From Pseudonocardia acidicola (GTDB taxonomy: Bacteria > Actinomycetota > Actinomycetes > Mycobacteriales > Pseudonocardiaceae): a DNA stretch of 64,000 nucleotides. The stretch's first letter is position 1. Every line of letters begins with the position of its first letter. Where the stretch lies: contig NZ_JAAXLA010000003.1 in the NCBI RefSeq assembly GCF_012911935.1, forward strand, positions 143,481 to 207,480, in the 5' to 3' direction. A program made the translations under genes and the position numbers. The notes beneath the pieces are model-generated. The model worked only from the letters and a program-made list of their open reading frames with translations. It was not told the origin of the DNA and made no database searches. Below are positions 40,585-49,474 of the stretch, piece after piece.

Positions 40585-40722
40585 TCAGGACTCCCGGTCC
40601 GTGGTCAGCTCGGCCCCACAGCGTTCGCAGCGCGTGGGCGGATCCTCGTCGGCCAGCCGGCCGCACTCCGGGCACACCCGGTTCATCCAGCAGACCGGGT
40701 CCCCACCCTCGTCGTCCGTCAT
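40585..40722 (-). CDS. Small zinc-ribbon protein
   Basis: The 45-residue protein reads with ATG at 40722 and contains MNRVCPECGRLADEDPP and RCERCGAEL, giving a CxxC-x12-CxxC zinc-ribbon. Similar short proteins with a conserved CWMNRVCPECGR core are common in actinobacteria, where they have no known function. The frame extends upstream to 40932 but that part is low-complexity and not conserved-looking. It lies 88 bases upstream of the acyl-CoA dehydrogenase start, on the same strand. Confidence 0.75.
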   Translation of the reverse strand: MTDDEGGDPVCWMNRVCPECGRLADEDPPTRCERCGAELTTDRES

Positions 40723-40851
40723 GGCGCTCAGCACCTCCCCCCGCCGCGTTGCCGACAGCTGAATCATGACGCCGGACGGTCGCGCGCTGCCATCGGACCG
40801 GGCCGCCTGCGCCGCTAGCACGAGGACCGTCGGACTCCGGAGGCGCCCACG

Positions 40852-40989
40852 CTGCCCGCCGGTGATCAGCTGCTGCGTGCCGCGCTTACCGCGGTCCTGG
40901 ACAGCGAACAGGAAGCGTTGGGTGAGATCCACAAGCGGATCGGGGTCCTACGGAGCCAGCTGGCAAACACGCCTCCCCGGACGTCGTAA
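40852..40989 (+). CDS. Candidate 45-residue helical protein with CTG start
   Basis: A frame open from 40819 to the TAA at 40987 encodes an amphipathic helix (GDQLLRAALTAVLDSEQEAL then GEIHKRIGVLRSQLAN) of normal composition. No ATG, GTG or TTG is available, but GGAGG lies 8 bases before a CTG at 40852. The upstream part overlaps nothing. It could be a small protein with a rare start, or the last exon-like remnant of a longer gene. Confidence is low. Confidence 0.35.
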   Translation: MPAGDQLLRAALTAVLDSEQEALGEIHKRIGVLRSQLANTPPRTS

Positions 40990-41013
40990 CGGTGGATCTG
41001 ACGCTGCTGGTGG

Positions 41014-41253
41014 ATGTTGTTCACGTACGTCGTGGTCGGCAACGAGATCGGCGTGATGGTCTTCGGCCCGGTCCACGGCGCGCTGTCCGTGGGCTACCTG
41101 GTGATCCCGGTCCTGGCGGCCCGCCGGCTGCGCTGGGGCGGGCCCACGACCGTGCTCGCGCTCGTGGCCGGCGTGCCGCCGCTGTTCACGCTGCGGTTCG
41201 AACGCTGGGCGTTGCGGACCGGCCGGCGGTACGCGCGGTGGCGGCCGGGGCCG
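41014..41253 (+). pseudogene. DUF3817-like membrane protein fragment, N-terminally truncated
   Basis: Residues MLFTYVVVGNEIGVMVFGPV and GYLVIPVLAARRLRWGG, then LFTLRFERWALRTGR, match the second half of DUF3817 membrane proteins, whose first helix is missing: an in-frame TGA lies at 40999. The frame has no stop of its own at the usual end but runs on toward the gene at 41389. It is therefore best seen as a decayed fragment. The boundary at 41253 is approximate. Confidence 0.5.
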
Positions 41254-41388
41254 CCCCACTCGATCGAACGCCCCGTAACCCGGCGGTCCGGCGCGGTAAC
41301 GCTGCGCGTCCGGTTTGCGATCTTACGCCCGGATCGTGGAAGAGCGTGTCGTTGCGGCGCGGGCCGCGCGGCAGGAGAGGAGCGTCCG

Positions 41389-41862
41389 GTGGTCGACGAC
41401 GAGGCCGAGGCCCGGCAGCAGTTGCTCGCGCGGATCGGCGCCCGGCGAGCCGGTATCACCGCGTTCCTCGCGCGGGCCCGGCCGCGGGGGGCCCGGCTGG
41501 CGAACACCAGCGTGGTTGCCAGTGCTCTGGCGGCGATCTTCACCGCGGGCCCGGCGGCGGGCGGGGAGAAGTTCGCCGAGGCGGTGCAGGACGGGTTGCG
41601 CCTGGGCAGCGACTCCACCGTCTGGCGCCTACTGTGCCTGGCCGCCCTCATCGTCTCGGTGGTCGCCGCGGTCACGACGAACCTGGCCAAGTCCCAGGAC
41701 ATGGGGGCCCGGATCGTCGCGGCCGAGGCTGCCAACGCCGAGCTCGAAGGCCTGCAGACGACGCTGCAGTTCGGGCACCTGCCGCTGGACGAGGCCGTGA
41801 AGCGCTACCAGCAGTACGTGGCCAAGGTCCCGTTCGTGGAGGAGCAGACCGTCCCGGTGTGA
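41389..41862 (+). CDS. Small membrane protein with two helices
   Basis: The start is GTG at 41389, with GGAGAGGAG 6 bases upstream. The 157-residue product has a basic N-terminal helix (QQLLARIGARRAGITAFLAR), two membrane segments (~residues 40-62, LANTSVVASALAAIFTAG, and ~85-107, LLCLAALIVSVVAAVTTNLA) and a charged cytoplasmic helix ending DEAVKRYQQYVAKVPFVEE. The topology with a long helical tail resembles 2-TM signalling proteins such as SLATT, but I do not recognise it firmly. It is downstream of the DUF3817 fragment. Confidence 0.6.
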   Translation: MVDDEAEARQQLLARIGARRAGITAFLARARPRGARLANTSVVASALAAIFTAGPAAGGEKFAEAVQDGLRLGSDSTVWRLLCLAALIVSVVAAVTTNLAKSQDMGARIVAAEAANAELEGLQTTLQFGHLPLDEAVKRYQQYVAKVPFVEEQTVPV

Positions 41863-42375
41863 CCGCGCATTCGTCGTCGGACGGGTCGCCGAGCGCCCGG
41901 CCACCGGGCTCAGCAGGTCGACAACGCGGTGCCCGGGACCCCGCTCGGGAAGGGGACAGCTGCTCAAGCCGCGCGTCGGCTGCTGCCGGCGCCGACCCCA
42001 CACGGCCGGGACCCGACGTAGCGCGCCGGCACGAGGCGAGCTGTCGATCGGCGCGAGTCCGGGTCGATCGATCCCACCCCCGCTCTCCTACGATCCGCTG
42101 GTCACCGCGCTCGGGGCCAGCGGGCGGTGCCGATCTCGCCGGCCCTGATCGGGGACCTTGATCGGCGGGTCGCCGGCCGTACCATCGCCGTCTCCCGGCC
42201 GCCAGCGCCCGGCCTCGCCCGCACGGCCCGCCCACTGACCGCCGCACAGCGTGTCTGATTCGTCCGAGCCTTGATCCCGGACATGGGCCGTTCGGCGGGC
42301 ACGGCCGGGAAGGACACCCGGAGCTGCGCGCGCAGTGAGGCTCACCGATCGGCGCGGGTCCGTGACCCCCGGGCG
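41863..42375. other. Gene-free interval
   Basis: About 510 bases without a convincing gene on either strand. Short open frames on the minus strand are Arg-rich and have no family resemblance. The codon-position bias seen in genes is absent. It may be remnant DNA of a lost gene. Confidence 0.45.
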
Positions 42376-42789
42376 TCAGCTCGTGGCGGTCGGGACGGTG
42401 TCGTGGCGGGGGCCGATGTAGTCGCGGGAGCTGATGATCCGGCCGTCGCGCACGCGCAGCACGAACACCGCGGACAAGCGGAACGCGACGCTGCCGCCGG
42501 CCGCGGTGGCGGCGAAGGCGAACTCGGCGATCAGTACCTCGGGGTCGGCGCCGTCGATCAGCGTCGGGTCGGTGACGGTGAGGGTGTCGAGCCGCCCGCC
42601 GAGGCCGGCGAAGAACTGCCGCACCGCGTCCCGGCCGGTGCTCGTGGTCGGTCCATCCGGCGCGAACGGGTTGGTGACCACCACGTCCTCGGCGTACGGC
42701 TCCGCCGCCCGCTCCCACTCCCGGCTGTTCAGGCGCGAGGCCAGCTCGCGGAACACGTCGGCGGGTCGGGCAGCGGCGTCATCGGCCAT
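42376..42789 (-). CDS. SnoaL-like / nuclear transport factor 2 fold protein
   Basis: The 137-residue protein fits the SnoaL-like cone fold: an N-terminal helix pair (FRELASRLNSREWERAAEPY), the segment VVTNPFAPDGPTT, and a beta sheet ending AVFVLRVRDGRIISSRDYIG. Family members are isomerases, hydrolases or ligand-binding proteins used in many pathways. The ATG at 42789 has no strong ribosome binding site, though the family start fits. It stands alone between two gene-free intervals, so context gives no function. Confidence 0.85.
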   Translation of the reverse strand: MADDAAARPADVFRELASRLNSREWERAAEPYAEDVVVTNPFAPDGPTTSTGRDAVRQFFAGLGGRLDTLTVTDPTLIDGADPEVLIAEFAFAATAAGGSVAFRLSAVFVLRVRDGRIISSRDYIGPRHDTVPTATS

Positions 42790-43260
42790 GCCCAAGATCG
42801 TGCCAGGGCCTGTCCGGGCGCCGGGGCAGGCGCGGTGAGGACGATGATCCGAGATTCGCTCGACGGTGAGCGGCTTCGGCGACCTTGACGCCCGATGGAT
42901 CAAGCTCATCGGCGGCCTTCTCGTTCTGCTCGGTCTCGTTCTGCTCGGTGCTGGGGCGGTCGCCTGCCTGGCCTTGGTGAGGACCTCGAGGCCCATGCAG
43001 CGGCGGCCCCGCACACTGAGCCTCCCCGCGAGACCGCCGCCGGATGACCGTCCGGTGTTGACCCGGGCGACGTCCTGGCCGTCATGGCCGGGGATCTCGG
43101 TCGCCTTCGCGGTGTGCGGAGCCATGTAGCCACGTGGCGGCCCGGTTGGGTCGATCACGGCGGGTCGCGTCTCCTCGACCCCGCGCCCCCGCTTATTCGT
43201 TCGCTGTGAATGTGTGCTATGAGCGCCGGATGGCGGGATAGGCGCTTGTAGCGTGGCGCG
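42790..43260. other. Gene-free interval
   Basis: About 470 bases without a supported gene. A plus-strand frame beginning GTG at 42866 would give a hydrophobic stretch (LIGGLLVLLGLVLLGAGAVA) followed by low-complexity sequence, and a repeated CTCGTTCTGCTCGG motif explains the Leu/Val run. It may be a relic of a mobile element or membrane gene, but no transposase motif was seen. Confidence 0.4.
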
Positions 43261-43923
43261 GTGGCCCATTCGTCCAGGGCGGCACGCCTGCGGGGCCGTC
43301 GAGCTCGATGGGGCGCCGTCCTGTTTCTGGTCGTCGTGGCGGTGTGCGCGTGCGGTGGCGCCCCGCAACCGCGGCCTGCCCCGCAAGCACCGGCCAACCC
43401 CCCGGCACCCGGGGCGCCACGGCAGCTGTTGATCTGGCTGAGCGGCTACTCGTGGCAGGACAACAATCCGCCAGGTTCGTCCAAGGTCGGTGAGCCGGTG
43501 CTCCACCAGCAGGCCGGCGGGCAGGGCACCTTCACCGACCCGCTCACGGTCGCGGTACCCGGGCACCAAGGTGATATGGCGTGGCAGCCGGGGACCAAGT
43601 TCTACCTGCCCACCGTCGAGCGCTATGTGATCGTCGAGGACTCCGGCGCCGCCCGGCCGCCGGCCGGCACCGACACCCACCTGGATATGTGGATCGACGG
43701 CCAGGACGGCACCCAACAGGCTGACAGCGTCTGTGAGAGCCAGTTCACCGGCAGGGTGCCGGCGCAGCTCAACCCCCCGGACAACCTGCCGGTGATCCCC
43801 GGCCCGATCTACGCCAACGGCAGATGCAACATCCCCGCCCAGCCCGCCGACAGGGGCACCTACAAGGACAGCGGGAGCGACAGTGGCAGCGATGGCGGCC
43901 CGGGCAGCGGCAGCAGCAACTGA
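43261..43923 (+). CDS. Lipoprotein with a 3D/double-psi beta-barrel-like domain
   Basis: The 220-residue product has a basic N-terminus, hydrophobic core and lipobox-like end (VVVAVCACGG, Cys ~residue 30-32), then a Pro-rich linker. The central region has the pattern ATFTDPLTVAVPG, WQPGTKFYLPTVERYVIVED and DTHLDMWIDG, which resembles the 3D (RlpA-like) domain of cell-wall enzymes; an Asp-rich DTHLD core is typical. The tail is Ser/Gly/Asp-rich. GTG at 43261 is the apparent start with no strong ribosome binding site. It lies before an LCP cell-wall gene, so a cell-envelope role is plausible. Confidence 0.7.
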   Translation: MAHSSRAARLRGRRARWGAVLFLVVVAVCACGGAPQPRPAPQAPANPPAPGAPRQLLIWLSGYSWQDNNPPGSSKVGEPVLHQQAGGQGTFTDPLTVAVPGHQGDMAWQPGTKFYLPTVERYVIVEDSGAARPPAGTDTHLDMWIDGQDGTQQADSVCESQFTGRVPAQLNPPDNLPVIPGPIYANGRCNIPAQPADRGTYKDSGSDSGSDGGPGSGSSN

Positions 43924-44066
43924 ACCGAACGCAACCGCGGCCACGATCAGCGGGAACACCGCCCCGGCCGTCGGATACCGTCGGATACGAAGTCGGCATC
44001 GGCCCCGTGTCGCTGCGGGGCTATCAGGGCCCGCCGCCGGGCGGTGCTCGGTGACCGTGGGCTGAG

Positions 44067-45710
44067 ATGGACCCGCGACCCCCGGACCGCGTGCCCGCCG
44101 ACCGGCTGGCGGACGCGACGGCGGCAGGATCGACCCGACGAGGGCCGCCTGCGGCGGGACGGTTCACCACGGCCGGGCAGGCGGGGGGCCGTCCCGGGAT
44201 GGGGCGCGTGCTGCGGCGCGGGCGGATCGTCGTCGCGTTGCTGTCGGTGCTGGTGCTGATGGTCACCGGGTACGCCTGGGACCAGTATCGGAACCTGACG
44301 ACCGGGATCAGGACGTCGAACGCGCTCAGCGGGAGCGGCAAGTCCTCCGGCGGCGACACCAACATCCTGATCATGGGGTTGGACAGCCGCCTCGACGAGA
44401 ACGGCAACCCGCTGCCGCAGGACATCTACGACGCGCTCCACGCCGGGGACCAGCAGGTCGGCGGGTACAACGCCAACGTCCTGATGCTGCTCCACGTCCC
44501 GGGAGACGGGTCCAAGGCCACGTCCATCTCGATCCCCCGCGACGACTACGTCAGCTTCCCCGGGAGCCCGGACGGAACCTCCAAGGGAAAGATCAAGCAG
44601 GCCTACGGCCTGGCGTTCGACCAGGCACACCGGCAGCTGGTCGCCCAGGGCATCACGGACAGGGCCACCTTGGAACAGCGCAGCCGCGACGCCGGGCGCA
44701 AGGAGGAGATCGACGCGGTCCGCCAGTTCCTGGGCGGTGTGCCGGTCGACCACTTCGTCGAGGTGACCCTGGTGGCCTTCTACCAGATCGCCCAGGTCGT
44801 CCAGCCGATCACCGTGTGCCTCAACGAGGCCACCCAGGACAGCTACTCCGGCGCCGACTTCCACGCCGGCCAGCAGCAGATCACCGCAGCCCAGGCGGTG
44901 GCGTTCGTACGGCAACGCCGCGACTACGTCCACCCCGAGTTGAACTTCACCGACCTCGACCGGGAACGCCGCCAGCAGGCGTTCATCGCCTCGGTGGCCT
45001 ACCAGCTCAAGCAGACCGGCACCCTCGCCGACCCCTCCAGGCTCAGCGCGATCATCGACGTGGCCAAGCAGAACATGGCCATCGACAGCGGCCTGGACCT
45101 GCTGTCCTTCGCTCAGCAGGCCTCCAACCTGACCGGTGGGAACATCACCTTCACCACCCTGCCCATCGCCGGCTTCGGCAAGGACCCGGCCGGCGAGGAC
45201 GTCAACCTGGTCGACGTGCCCCAGGTCCAGGGCATCGTGCGCAACCTGCTCGACGGCCCGCCTCCGGCCGACGCCGCCCCGCCGTCCGCCGCGCCGGCCC
45301 CCGCCGCGGGCGGGTCCGGCACCGTGGACGTGGTCAACGCGACCAGCCGCACCGGACTCGCCGCCTCGGTCGAACACGCCCTGGACGGCAGTGGCTTCAC
45401 CGCCGGCGCCACCAGCACCGCCTCGGTCTCGCGGAAGAGCACGACGATCGACTACGGCCCCGGCTCCGCAGCTGCCGCGCACACGTTGTCGACACTTCTC
45501 GGCGGGCTGCCGGTGGCCCAGGACACCGCCGTGCCCTCCGGGCACCTCCGGGTCGTCCTCGGCAGCAACTTCTCCATGCCCCGGTCCCTCGCCGCGGCCG
45601 GCTCCTCCGCCGGCCCGACGGCCCCGCCGTCCGGCCCCGCAGCCCCGGCGCCGGACACCGGGTCCGCGCTCGACAGCATCTCCGGGGGCGGCATCCCCTG
45701 CGTCAAGTAG
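44067..45710 (+). CDS. LytR-CpsA-Psr family cell-wall glycopolymer ligase
   Basis: The 547-residue protein has a cytoplasmic N-terminus, one membrane helix (IVVALLSVLVLMVTGYAWDQ, ~residues 54-72), the LCP domain (ILIMGLDSRLDENG ~98, NVLMLLHVPGDG, ISIPRDDYVSFPG, and FVRQRRDYV) and a C-terminal LytR_C domain (GTVDVVNATSRTGLA) with a Ser/Pro-rich end. LCP proteins attach polyprenyl-linked glycopolymers to peptidoglycan; in mycolata they ligate arabinogalactan. The Arg and Asp phosphate-binding residues are present. Start at ATG 44067 is approximate. It follows the lipoprotein gene with a 143-base gap. Confidence 0.92.
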   Translation: MDPRPPDRVPADRLADATAAGSTRRGPPAAGRFTTAGQAGGRPGMGRVLRRGRIVVALLSVLVLMVTGYAWDQYRNLTTGIRTSNALSGSGKSSGGDTNILIMGLDSRLDENGNPLPQDIYDALHAGDQQVGGYNANVLMLLHVPGDGSKATSISIPRDDYVSFPGSPDGTSKGKIKQAYGLAFDQAHRQLVAQGITDRATLEQRSRDAGRKEEIDAVRQFLGGVPVDHFVEVTLVAFYQIAQVVQPITVCLNEATQDSYSGADFHAGQQQITAAQAVAFVRQRRDYVHPELNFTDLDRERRQQAFIASVAYQLKQTGTLADPSRLSAIIDVAKQNMAIDSGLDLLSFAQQASNLTGGNITFTTLPIAGFGKDPAGEDVNLVDVPQVQGIVRNLLDGPPPADAAPPSAAPAPAAGGSGTVDVVNATSRTGLAASVEHALDGSGFTAGATSTASVSRKSTTIDYGPGSAAAAHTLSTLLGGLPVAQDTAVPSGHLRVVLGSNFSMPRSLAAAGSSAGPTAPPSGPAAPAPDTGSALDSISGGGIPCVK

Positions 45711-45777
45711 CGGGGCCGAGGCTGCGACCGCCGCCGGCGGCTCACCTCGTCGCCGGCGGCCGGGGTCGCCCCGGCTG

Positions 45778-47031
45778 TCAGTCCCGTTCCGCTCCCGGAC
45801 CGGCCGCCCGGGTGAGGGCGTCGACACCGCGCGGTGCCGCAGAACCGCGGGCCCGGGCCCGGCGCCGGGACAGCGACTCGGCGGCCCACAGCAGCAGCCC
45901 CACCGTGGGGAACGCGGCACCGATCCAGCACACCGCGGCCCAGCCATGGCTCGCGTACAGCGCCGCGGACAGCCCGCTGCCGGTGGCGCCGCCGATGAAG
46001 TAGGACGTCATGTAGGCGGTGTTGAGCCGGCTGCGCGCCTCCGGGCGCAGCGCGTAGACCACGCTCTGGTTGCTGATGTGGCTGCCCTGCACGCCGAAGT
46101 CGAAGATCACAAGCCCGATCGCCAGTGCGACGAGCGAGTGCGCGCCCAGCGCCACCACGGCGAACGACGCCGCGATCACGGCCAGGAACGCGCCGGTGGC
46201 CGGGTGCGCCCGGCCCCGGTCGGCGAGCCTGCCCGCGAACCGGGCGGCCAGCGCGCCGGCCACTCCGAACAGGGCGAACAGCCCGATCGTGGCCTCGCCG
46301 AGGGAGAACGGCGGGGCGGCGAGCAGGAAGCCGATGGATGTCCACAGCGCGCCGAACGACGCGTACCCCGACGCCCCGTAGACCATCCGCAACCGCAGCA
46401 CCGGCTCCTCGCGGATCAGCGTGAACACCGATCCCAGCAACCGCGGGTAGCTCATCCGGGTGGCCGGGGCCACCACCGGCAGTGAACGCCACAGCGCGAC
46501 GACGGCGATCGCGGTCAGTCCGGCCCCGAGCAGGAACACCGCGCGCCAGCCGAACACCGCCGCGATCAGCCCGGCGATCACCCGGGACACCAGGATGCCG
46601 ATGAGCAGCCCGCTCATCACGGTGCTCACGACCTTCCCCTGTTCGCCGTCCTTGGCGATCTGCGCGGCGAAGGGCACGAGGATCTGCGCGGCGACGGTGG
46701 TCAGCCCGACGAGGCCGCCGGCTGCGGCCAGGATCGACAGCGTCGGCGCGGCCGCGACGACGATCAGTCCGAGCACCGTGACCGAGAGCATCACGACCAC
46801 CAGCCGGCGGCGTTCCAGCAGGTCACCGAGCGGCACAAGGGTCGCGAGCCCGATCGCGTAGGACACCTGAATGATCGTGAGCACCGCGCCCACCGCGGAA
46901 CTCGGAGCCCCGAATGCGGTCGCGAGCGCGGCTTCCAGCGGCTGCGCGTAGTAATTGTTCGCGATGATCACGCCGGTCGCGAACGTCATCGCGGCGACGG
47001 CGCGGGACGGCGTGGCCGTCGAAGTACCCAT
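45778..47031 (-). CDS. MFS transporter, probably efflux
   Basis: The 417-residue protein has 12 predicted helices and the motif A region GDLLERRRLVVVM, plus a second copy-like ADRGRAHPATG after helix 7. The overall pattern (ANNYYAQPLEAALATAFGAP at the N-terminus) matches the YnfM/AraJ-type MFS efflux group. It is divergent from a LysR regulator with 74 bases between, the usual arrangement for a LysR-controlled exporter. ATG at 47031 is chosen over 47070 because the family begins near there, though the ribosome binding site is poor. Substrate unknown. Confidence 0.9.
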   Translation of the reverse strand: MGTSTATPSRAVAAMTFATGVIIANNYYAQPLEAALATAFGAPSSAVGAVLTIIQVSYAIGLATLVPLGDLLERRRLVVVMLSVTVLGLIVVAAAPTLSILAAAGGLVGLTTVAAQILVPFAAQIAKDGEQGKVVSTVMSGLLIGILVSRVIAGLIAAVFGWRAVFLLGAGLTAIAVVALWRSLPVVAPATRMSYPRLLGSVFTLIREEPVLRLRMVYGASGYASFGALWTSIGFLLAAPPFSLGEATIGLFALFGVAGALAARFAGRLADRGRAHPATGAFLAVIAASFAVVALGAHSLVALAIGLVIFDFGVQGSHISNQSVVYALRPEARSRLNTAYMTSYFIGGATGSGLSAALYASHGWAAVCWIGAAFPTVGLLLWAAESLSRRRARARGSAAPRGVDALTRAAGPGAERD

Positions 47032-47105
47032 GCCTCGAGGCTGCGGTGCGATTATTGTTCTGTCCAGCACCAGGAATCGATGGTATTCATCGGCGGGGGC
47101 GATAG

Positions 47106-47981
47106 ATGGAGCTGCGTCAGCTCGAGCACGTCCTCGCGGTGGCCCGGCACGGCACGTTCACCGCGGCGGCCGCGGCCCTGCCGATGGCCCAGTCCGCGCT
47201 GAGCACGTCGGTGCGCAACCTCGAGGCGGAGCTCGGTGTGGCCCTGTTCGAGCGCACCACCCGCCGGGTCGAGCTGACCGCCGCCGGCCGCGTGTTCCTG
47301 CCCGCCGCCGGTCGGCTGGTCGCCGACGCCGGGGCGGCCCGGGAGGCGGTGGCGGCGATGGCCGGCCTGTCCAGCGGCCGGGTCGCGATCGGAACGCTGG
47401 AGATGCTGACCAGCGTGGACCTGCCGGCCCGATTGGCCGCGTTCCGCCGCGCCCACCCCGGGATCGAGCTGTCGGTGCTCGGCCTGGCCACCTACCCCGA
47501 GCTCCTGGAGCGGCTGCTCGCGGGGGAACTCGACCTCAGCTTCCTGCCCCTCGACGGGGCCCCTCCGGTGGGTGTGTCGGTGCTGGCCGAGTGGCGCGAG
47601 AACCTCGTCCTGGTCGCCGCCGAGGACCACCCGCTGGCCCGGTTCGACACCGTCCGGCTCGCCGACCTGGACGGAGCCACCTTCGTCGACTTCGGCGCCT
47701 CGACGACGCTCCACGGCGCGGTACAGCGCCTCGTCGCCGCGTCCGGGATCCGGCGGCGCATCGCAGGCCAGGTCTCGCAGCGCAGCATGCTGCTCGACCT
47801 GGTGCGCGCCGGACTGGGGGTCAGCGTGGTGCCGCGGCCGGTGGCGGAGCGGTCGGGGCTCGCGATCGTGGCCATCGTCAACCCCGTCCCGTACTGGACG
47901 ATCGTGCTCGCCACCCGCACTCCGCGCCCGGTCAACCCGGCCGCAGCCGCACTCGCGGAAAGCCTGCTCGCAGCCGGCTGA
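47106..47981 (+). CDS. LysR-family transcriptional regulator
   Basis: The 291-residue protein has the LysR winged helix in residues ~1-60 (MELRQLEHVLAVARHGTFTA, LPMAQSALSTSVRNLEAELG, LFERTTRRVELTAAG) and a type 2 periplasmic-binding effector domain up to the C-terminus. The gene is divergent from the MFS transporter and likely activates or represses it, binding within the 74-base intergenic region. AGGGGG-like sequence (GGCGGGGGCG) precedes the ATG. Effector unknown. Confidence 0.93.
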   Translation: MELRQLEHVLAVARHGTFTAAAAALPMAQSALSTSVRNLEAELGVALFERTTRRVELTAAGRVFLPAAGRLVADAGAAREAVAAMAGLSSGRVAIGTLEMLTSVDLPARLAAFRRAHPGIELSVLGLATYPELLERLLAGELDLSFLPLDGAPPVGVSVLAEWRENLVLVAAEDHPLARFDTVRLADLDGATFVDFGASTTLHGAVQRLVAASGIRRRIAGQVSQRSMLLDLVRAGLGVSVVPRPVAERSGLAIVAIVNPVPYWTIVLATRTPRPVNPAAAALAESLLAAG

Positions 47982-48004
47982 ATGCGGCTCTTACGATTCC
48001 GTCC

Positions 48005-48892
48005 GTGGAAGACGACCGCCGCTACGTGCTCACGCTCAGCTGCCCCGACCGCACCGGCATCGTGGCGCGGATCGCTGGATTCCTCGCCGAGGCCGGCGGC
48101 TGGATCGTCGAGGCGGCCTACCACGCCGACGCGGAGGGGAACTGGTTCTTCACCCGTCAGGTCGTGCGCGCCGACTCGCTGCCCTTCGACGTCGACGAAC
48201 TGCGGGCCCGCTTCGCCGAGGTGGCCGCCGAGTTCGGCGGCGAGGCGACCTGGCAGGTCACCGACACCGGCGAGCGGAAGAAGGCCGTGCTGCTGGTGAC
48301 CAAGGAGCCGCACTGCCTGCACGACCTGCTGGGCCGGGTCTCCGCGGGTGAGCTACCGGTGCGGTTGGAGGCGGTGATCGGCAACCACGACGGGCTGGAG
48401 GACATCGTGCGGGCGCACGGGGTCGAGTTCCACCACGTGCCGTTCCCGGCTCCGGGGACGCCCGACCGGGAGGCGGCGAAGACCGCGGCGTTCGCCGAGG
48501 TCCGCAAGCTGGTCGACGTCCACGAACCCGACGCGATCGTGCTGGCCCGGTTCATGCAGATCCTGCCCGCGGAACTCTGCACGGCGTGGGCCGGCCGCGC
48601 GATCAACATCCACCACAGCTTCCTGCCCTCGTTCGCCGGCGCCCGGCCGTACCACCAGGCGCACGCCCGCGGGGTCAAGCTCATCGGGGCCACCTGCCAC
48701 TACGTGACCGCCGACCTGGACGCCGGGCCGATCATCGAGCAGGACGTGATCCGGGTGGACCACGGCGACACGGTGGCCGACATGGTCCGCCGCGGCCGCG
48801 ACGCCGAGCGGCTCGTGCTCGCCCGGGGCCTGCGCTGGCACCTGGAGGACCGCGTCCTGGTGCACGGCAACAAGACCGTGGTCTTCCACTGA
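48005..48892 (+). CDS. purU: Formyltetrahydrofolate deformylase
   Basis: The 295-residue protein has an N-terminal ACT domain (VLTLSCPDRTGIVARIAGF) and a formyltransferase-like domain with the catalytic Asn/His/Asp context AINIHHSFLPSFAGARPYHQ, and DLDAGPIIEQDV near the C-terminus. It hydrolyses 10-formyltetrahydrofolate to formate and tetrahydrofolate, adjusting one-carbon pools. Start GTG at 48005 matches the family start MEDDRRYVL. It lies 23 bases after the LysR gene and could be read from the same transcript. Length is normal. Confidence 0.96.
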   Translation: MEDDRRYVLTLSCPDRTGIVARIAGFLAEAGGWIVEAAYHADAEGNWFFTRQVVRADSLPFDVDELRARFAEVAAEFGGEATWQVTDTGERKKAVLLVTKEPHCLHDLLGRVSAGELPVRLEAVIGNHDGLEDIVRAHGVEFHHVPFPAPGTPDREAAKTAAFAEVRKLVDVHEPDAIVLARFMQILPAELCTAWAGRAINIHHSFLPSFAGARPYHQAHARGVKLIGATCHYVTADLDAGPIIEQDVIRVDHGDTVADMVRRGRDAERLVLARGLRWHLEDRVLVHGNKTVVFH

Positions 48893-48956
48893 CGCCCTCC
48901 CCGCGAGTCGCCCTTTTCGGGAGGCCGAGTCGACCTTCTGGGGAGTGCGCCCGGGC

Positions 48957-49391
48957 TCAGTGCCCCCGCACCCGACTCGGCCGGAAACGCAGCGGCACCG
49001 AGTAGATCGACGCGAAGTTCTCCGGGGTCTGCCACCCCCCGATGATCCGCTCGCCGTACTTGGCCAGGTAGGCCGGGTTACGGTCGGCGGACGGCTCGTC
49101 CGGGGCGACCTCGGCGGTCCCGGTCAGCACGACGATGTCGCCGCCTTGCCCGTCACCGTCGAAATGGAAGGCGACGCGAGGGTTGGCGCGCAGGTGCTCC
49201 AGCCGTTTCGCCCCGCCCTGGCTGTAGATCAGCGCCGAGTTCGACGCGTCGTCCCAGAGGAACCAGACCGGGGCGGGCTGCGGGGTGCCGGCGCCGTCGA
49301 CGACCGTCAGCCAGGCGAGCGGCTCGTCGTGCAACCGGCGGGCGACGCGGGCTCCGAACTCGGTTCCGGGGTCGGGCAGGGTGACGGCCAT
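48957..49391 (-). CDS. PPOX-class flavin/F420-dependent enzyme
   Basis: The 144-residue split-barrel protein belongs to the pyridoxamine-phosphate-oxidase-like group (TIGR03667-like, Rv3369 family). Visible segments are LAWLTVVDGAGTPQPAPVWF at the N-terminus, ALIYSQGGAKRLEHLRANPR and VAFHFDGDGQGGDIVVLTG. Such proteins reduce substrates with F420 or bind flavin. The ATG at 49391 has GAGGAGCC 5 bases upstream. It is convergent with purU and next to an FAD-oxidase pseudogene. Substrate unknown. Confidence 0.88.
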   Translation of the reverse strand: MAVTLPDPGTEFGARVARRLHDEPLAWLTVVDGAGTPQPAPVWFLWDDASNSALIYSQGGAKRLEHLRANPRVAFHFDGDGQGGDIVVLTGTAEVAPDEPSADRNPAYLAKYGERIIGGWQTPENFASIYSVPLRFRPSRVRGH

Positions 49392-49474
49392 CGGGCTCCT
49401 CCTCGCGGCAGGTCTCCTTCCGACGACGTGGCGGCCGGGGGTATTCCCGGTACCGGCCGCCACGTCGTCGCCCG

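Noticed and set aside
42866..43129. Small membrane protein at 42866
   Set aside because: Only one hydrophobic run, caused by a repeated CTCGTTCTGCTCGG; the rest has no coding bias.
42790..43260. Transposase remnant
   Set aside because: A patch of hydrophobic codons and repeats was seen but no DDE or HTH motif and no terminal inverted repeats.
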